Shown here: one piece after another, positions 63,197 through 64,000 of the stretch
Layout of the letters: each line of letters starts with the position of its first letter
How positions within the stretch are numbered: position 1 is the stretch's first letter
Assembly: GCF_039521325.1 (NCBI RefSeq)
Contig: NZ_BAAACD010000011.1
Length of the DNA stretch: 64,000 nt
Source: Clostridium_X cadaveris
Lineage (GTDB): Bacteria > Bacillota > Clostridia > Clostridiales > Clostridiaceae
Reading direction: 5' to 3' (one strand)
Made by a program: the position numbers and the translations under genes
Notes under the pieces: model-generated
The model's input: the letters and a program-made list of their open reading frames with translations, nothing else
Database searches by the model: none
Told to the model about the DNA's origin: nothing

Positions 63197-63263
63197 ATAT
63201 ATCTAATAAAAGTATAAATTTATATTAGATATATGTCAATATGAATCTTAGATTAATATCTAA
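63197..63263. promoter_or_regulatory. Cluster of ATTAGAT/ATCTAAT half-sites in the divergent region
   Basis: A perfect inverted repeat ATATATCTAATA (63197-63208) and TATTAGATATAT (63223-63234), then a second dyad TTAGAT-TAAT-ATCTAA (63248-63263). The four half-sites form a probable binding region of the ArsR-like regulator and may touch both divergent genes. Confidence 0.55.
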
Positions 63264-63338
63264 TTAATATATTATTTATATATTGTAATTTTATAGAACT
63301 CGTTTTAATATAATAAATTTAAAGGGGGGAATACTTTT

Positions 63339-64000
63339 ATGAAAATGATAGTAGTAATAAGAAAGAAGGTAATTAGAGATATTCTTATAGTACTAGGTGC
63401 TGTAATTGCTGCCGCTATATTAATCATGGTTGGTGGAAAAGCCATATTTACATCATCTAGTAGTGAAAAAACTTACATGGTTATAGTGATTGATGATTTT
63501 GGAGAAGGTGGTAAGGGAACAAAAGACATGCTGGAACTTGATATTCCGCTTACGGCAGCCATAATGCCATTTGGAGAAACTGCAGTGAGGGATGCAAAGA
63601 TGGCAGAGGAGAAGGGAAAAGAAATAATAATACATATGCCAATGGAACCGGAAGTTGGAAGGGCGAGTTGGCTTGGATCTACTCCTATTACTTCGGATTT
63701 ATCAGATTCTGAAGTGAAAAAGAGAACTGAAAATGCTATGAGTATTTTATCTGCTGCTAAAGGAATGAATAATCATATGGGTTCAAGAATAATGCAAAAT
63801 GAGAGGATAGTTGGAGTTGTTTTTCAATGCTTAAAAGATAAAGAAATGTTCTTTTTAGATAGCAAAACTACTCAAAATTCTGTGGCAGATAAGGTAGCTT
63901 CTGAAAAGGGATTGGAACTTTATTCAAGAGATATATTTTTAGACCATGTAAGCACTGAAGCTAACGTGGAGAAATCTATGGAGGAAGCCATAAAAGTATC
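63339..64000 (+). CDS. Divergent polysaccharide deacetylase (DUF610/YibQ-like), cut by the window end
   Basis: ATG 63339 with AAAGGGGGG 9 nt upstream; open through the last base (220 codons seen). A basic N-terminus and one membrane segment (about 12-32, DILIVLGAVIAAAILIMVGG) form a signal anchor. The NodB-like barrel follows: MVIVIDDFGEGGKG with the Asp pair, AIMPFGE, IIHMPMEPE with the metal His, GMNNHMGSR with the second His, and FFLDSKTTQNSVADKVASEK. It belongs to the divergent polysaccharide deacetylase 2 family, outside the membrane; substrate unknown. Confidence 0.85.
   Translation, partial: MKMIVVIRKKVIRDILIVLGAVIAAAILIMVGGKAIFTSSSSEKTYMVIVIDDFGEGGKGTKDMLELDIPLTAAIMPFGETAVRDAKMAEEKGKEIIIHMPMEPEVGRASWLGSTPITSDLSDSEVKKRTENAMSILSAAKGMNNHMGSRIMQNERIVGVVFQCLKDKEMFFLDSKTTQNSVADKVASEKGLELYSRDIFLDHVSTEANVEKSMEEAIKV

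Noticed and set aside
1..64000. CRISPR array, tRNA or rRNA genes
   Set aside because: No regularly spaced repeats, no clover-leaf signature such as GTTCGANTC with acceptor stems, and no rRNA-like stretch was noticed; a tRNA scan would settle the tRNA point.

Overview
The window looks like the chromosome of a low-GC, spore-forming, amino-acid-fermenting anaerobe of the Clostridium type. The reasons are the AT-rich sequence with strong AGGAGG ribosome sites, a betaine reductase component B with an in-frame TGA (selenocysteine), a spore-coat-like remnant beside a coat-type manganese catalase, tryptophanase, a diaminopropionate ammonia-lyase/D-aminoacylase operon under a sigma-54 promoter, and a tryptophan T-box. 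I see no rRNA, tRNA, CRISPR array or complete insertion sequence.

Layout. 1-3 kb: a LysR regulator, then a ragged stretch with a truncated NUDIX gene, an unknown protein, a short NIF3-like tail and a small HAD phosphatase. 3-8.2 kb: betaine module on the minus strand (grdI, selenoprotein grdH, BCCT transporter) with a divergent TetR regulator. 8.2-15.4 kb: GntR regulator and a divergent operon of a DUF3604 PHP-like metallohydrolase, PTS EIIBC, RDD membrane protein, N-sulfatase-like sulfatase and TauE exporter, probably for uptake and desulfation of a sulfated sugar. 15.5-18.7 kb: dicarboxylate/amino-acid symporter and PatB-like C-S lyase with a divergent MarR regulator. 18.8-24.2 kb: a giant M14-type peptidase with a two-gene DUF969/DUF979 permease. 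24.4-27.9 kb: endonuclease IV, an acetyltransferase, a degenerate siroheme/4Fe-4S protein, a broken CotF-like gene and Mn catalase. 28.2-36.3 kb: a sigma-54 activator, its tandem binding sites, a -24/-12 promoter and the operon dpaL-ygeY-Na+ symporter-D-aminoacylase-ridA. 36.4-41.1 kb: a frameshifted kinase, a GGDEF protein, M32 carboxypeptidase and tryptophanase. 41.1-44.2 kb: a persulfide-sensor-like ArsR and a divergent four-domain CoA-disulfide reductase/rhodanese/TusA/DsrE fusion. 44.3-55.4 kb: DUF3862 protein, a possible structured RNA, a short MutS2 paralogue, TldD/TldE, YhhN, T-box-controlled TrpP and a SWIM-SNF2 helicase. 55.6-64 kb: DUF368 lipid transporter, a second PTS EIIBC with NanE, RpiR regulator and pyridoxal kinase, an ArsR-like/MFS operon and the start of a divergent polysaccharide deacetylase.

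Common theme: many short scavenging operons (betaine, sulfated sugar, peptides, D-/diamino acids, ManNAc, tryptophan), each with its own local regulator and a visible palindromic operator. The most distinctive units are the PTS/sulfatase/DUF3604/TauE operon, the M14-DUF969-DUF979 unit, the sigma-54 D-/diamino-acid operon, the sulfur-transfer fusion with its 32-bp operator, and the layered leader of trpP.
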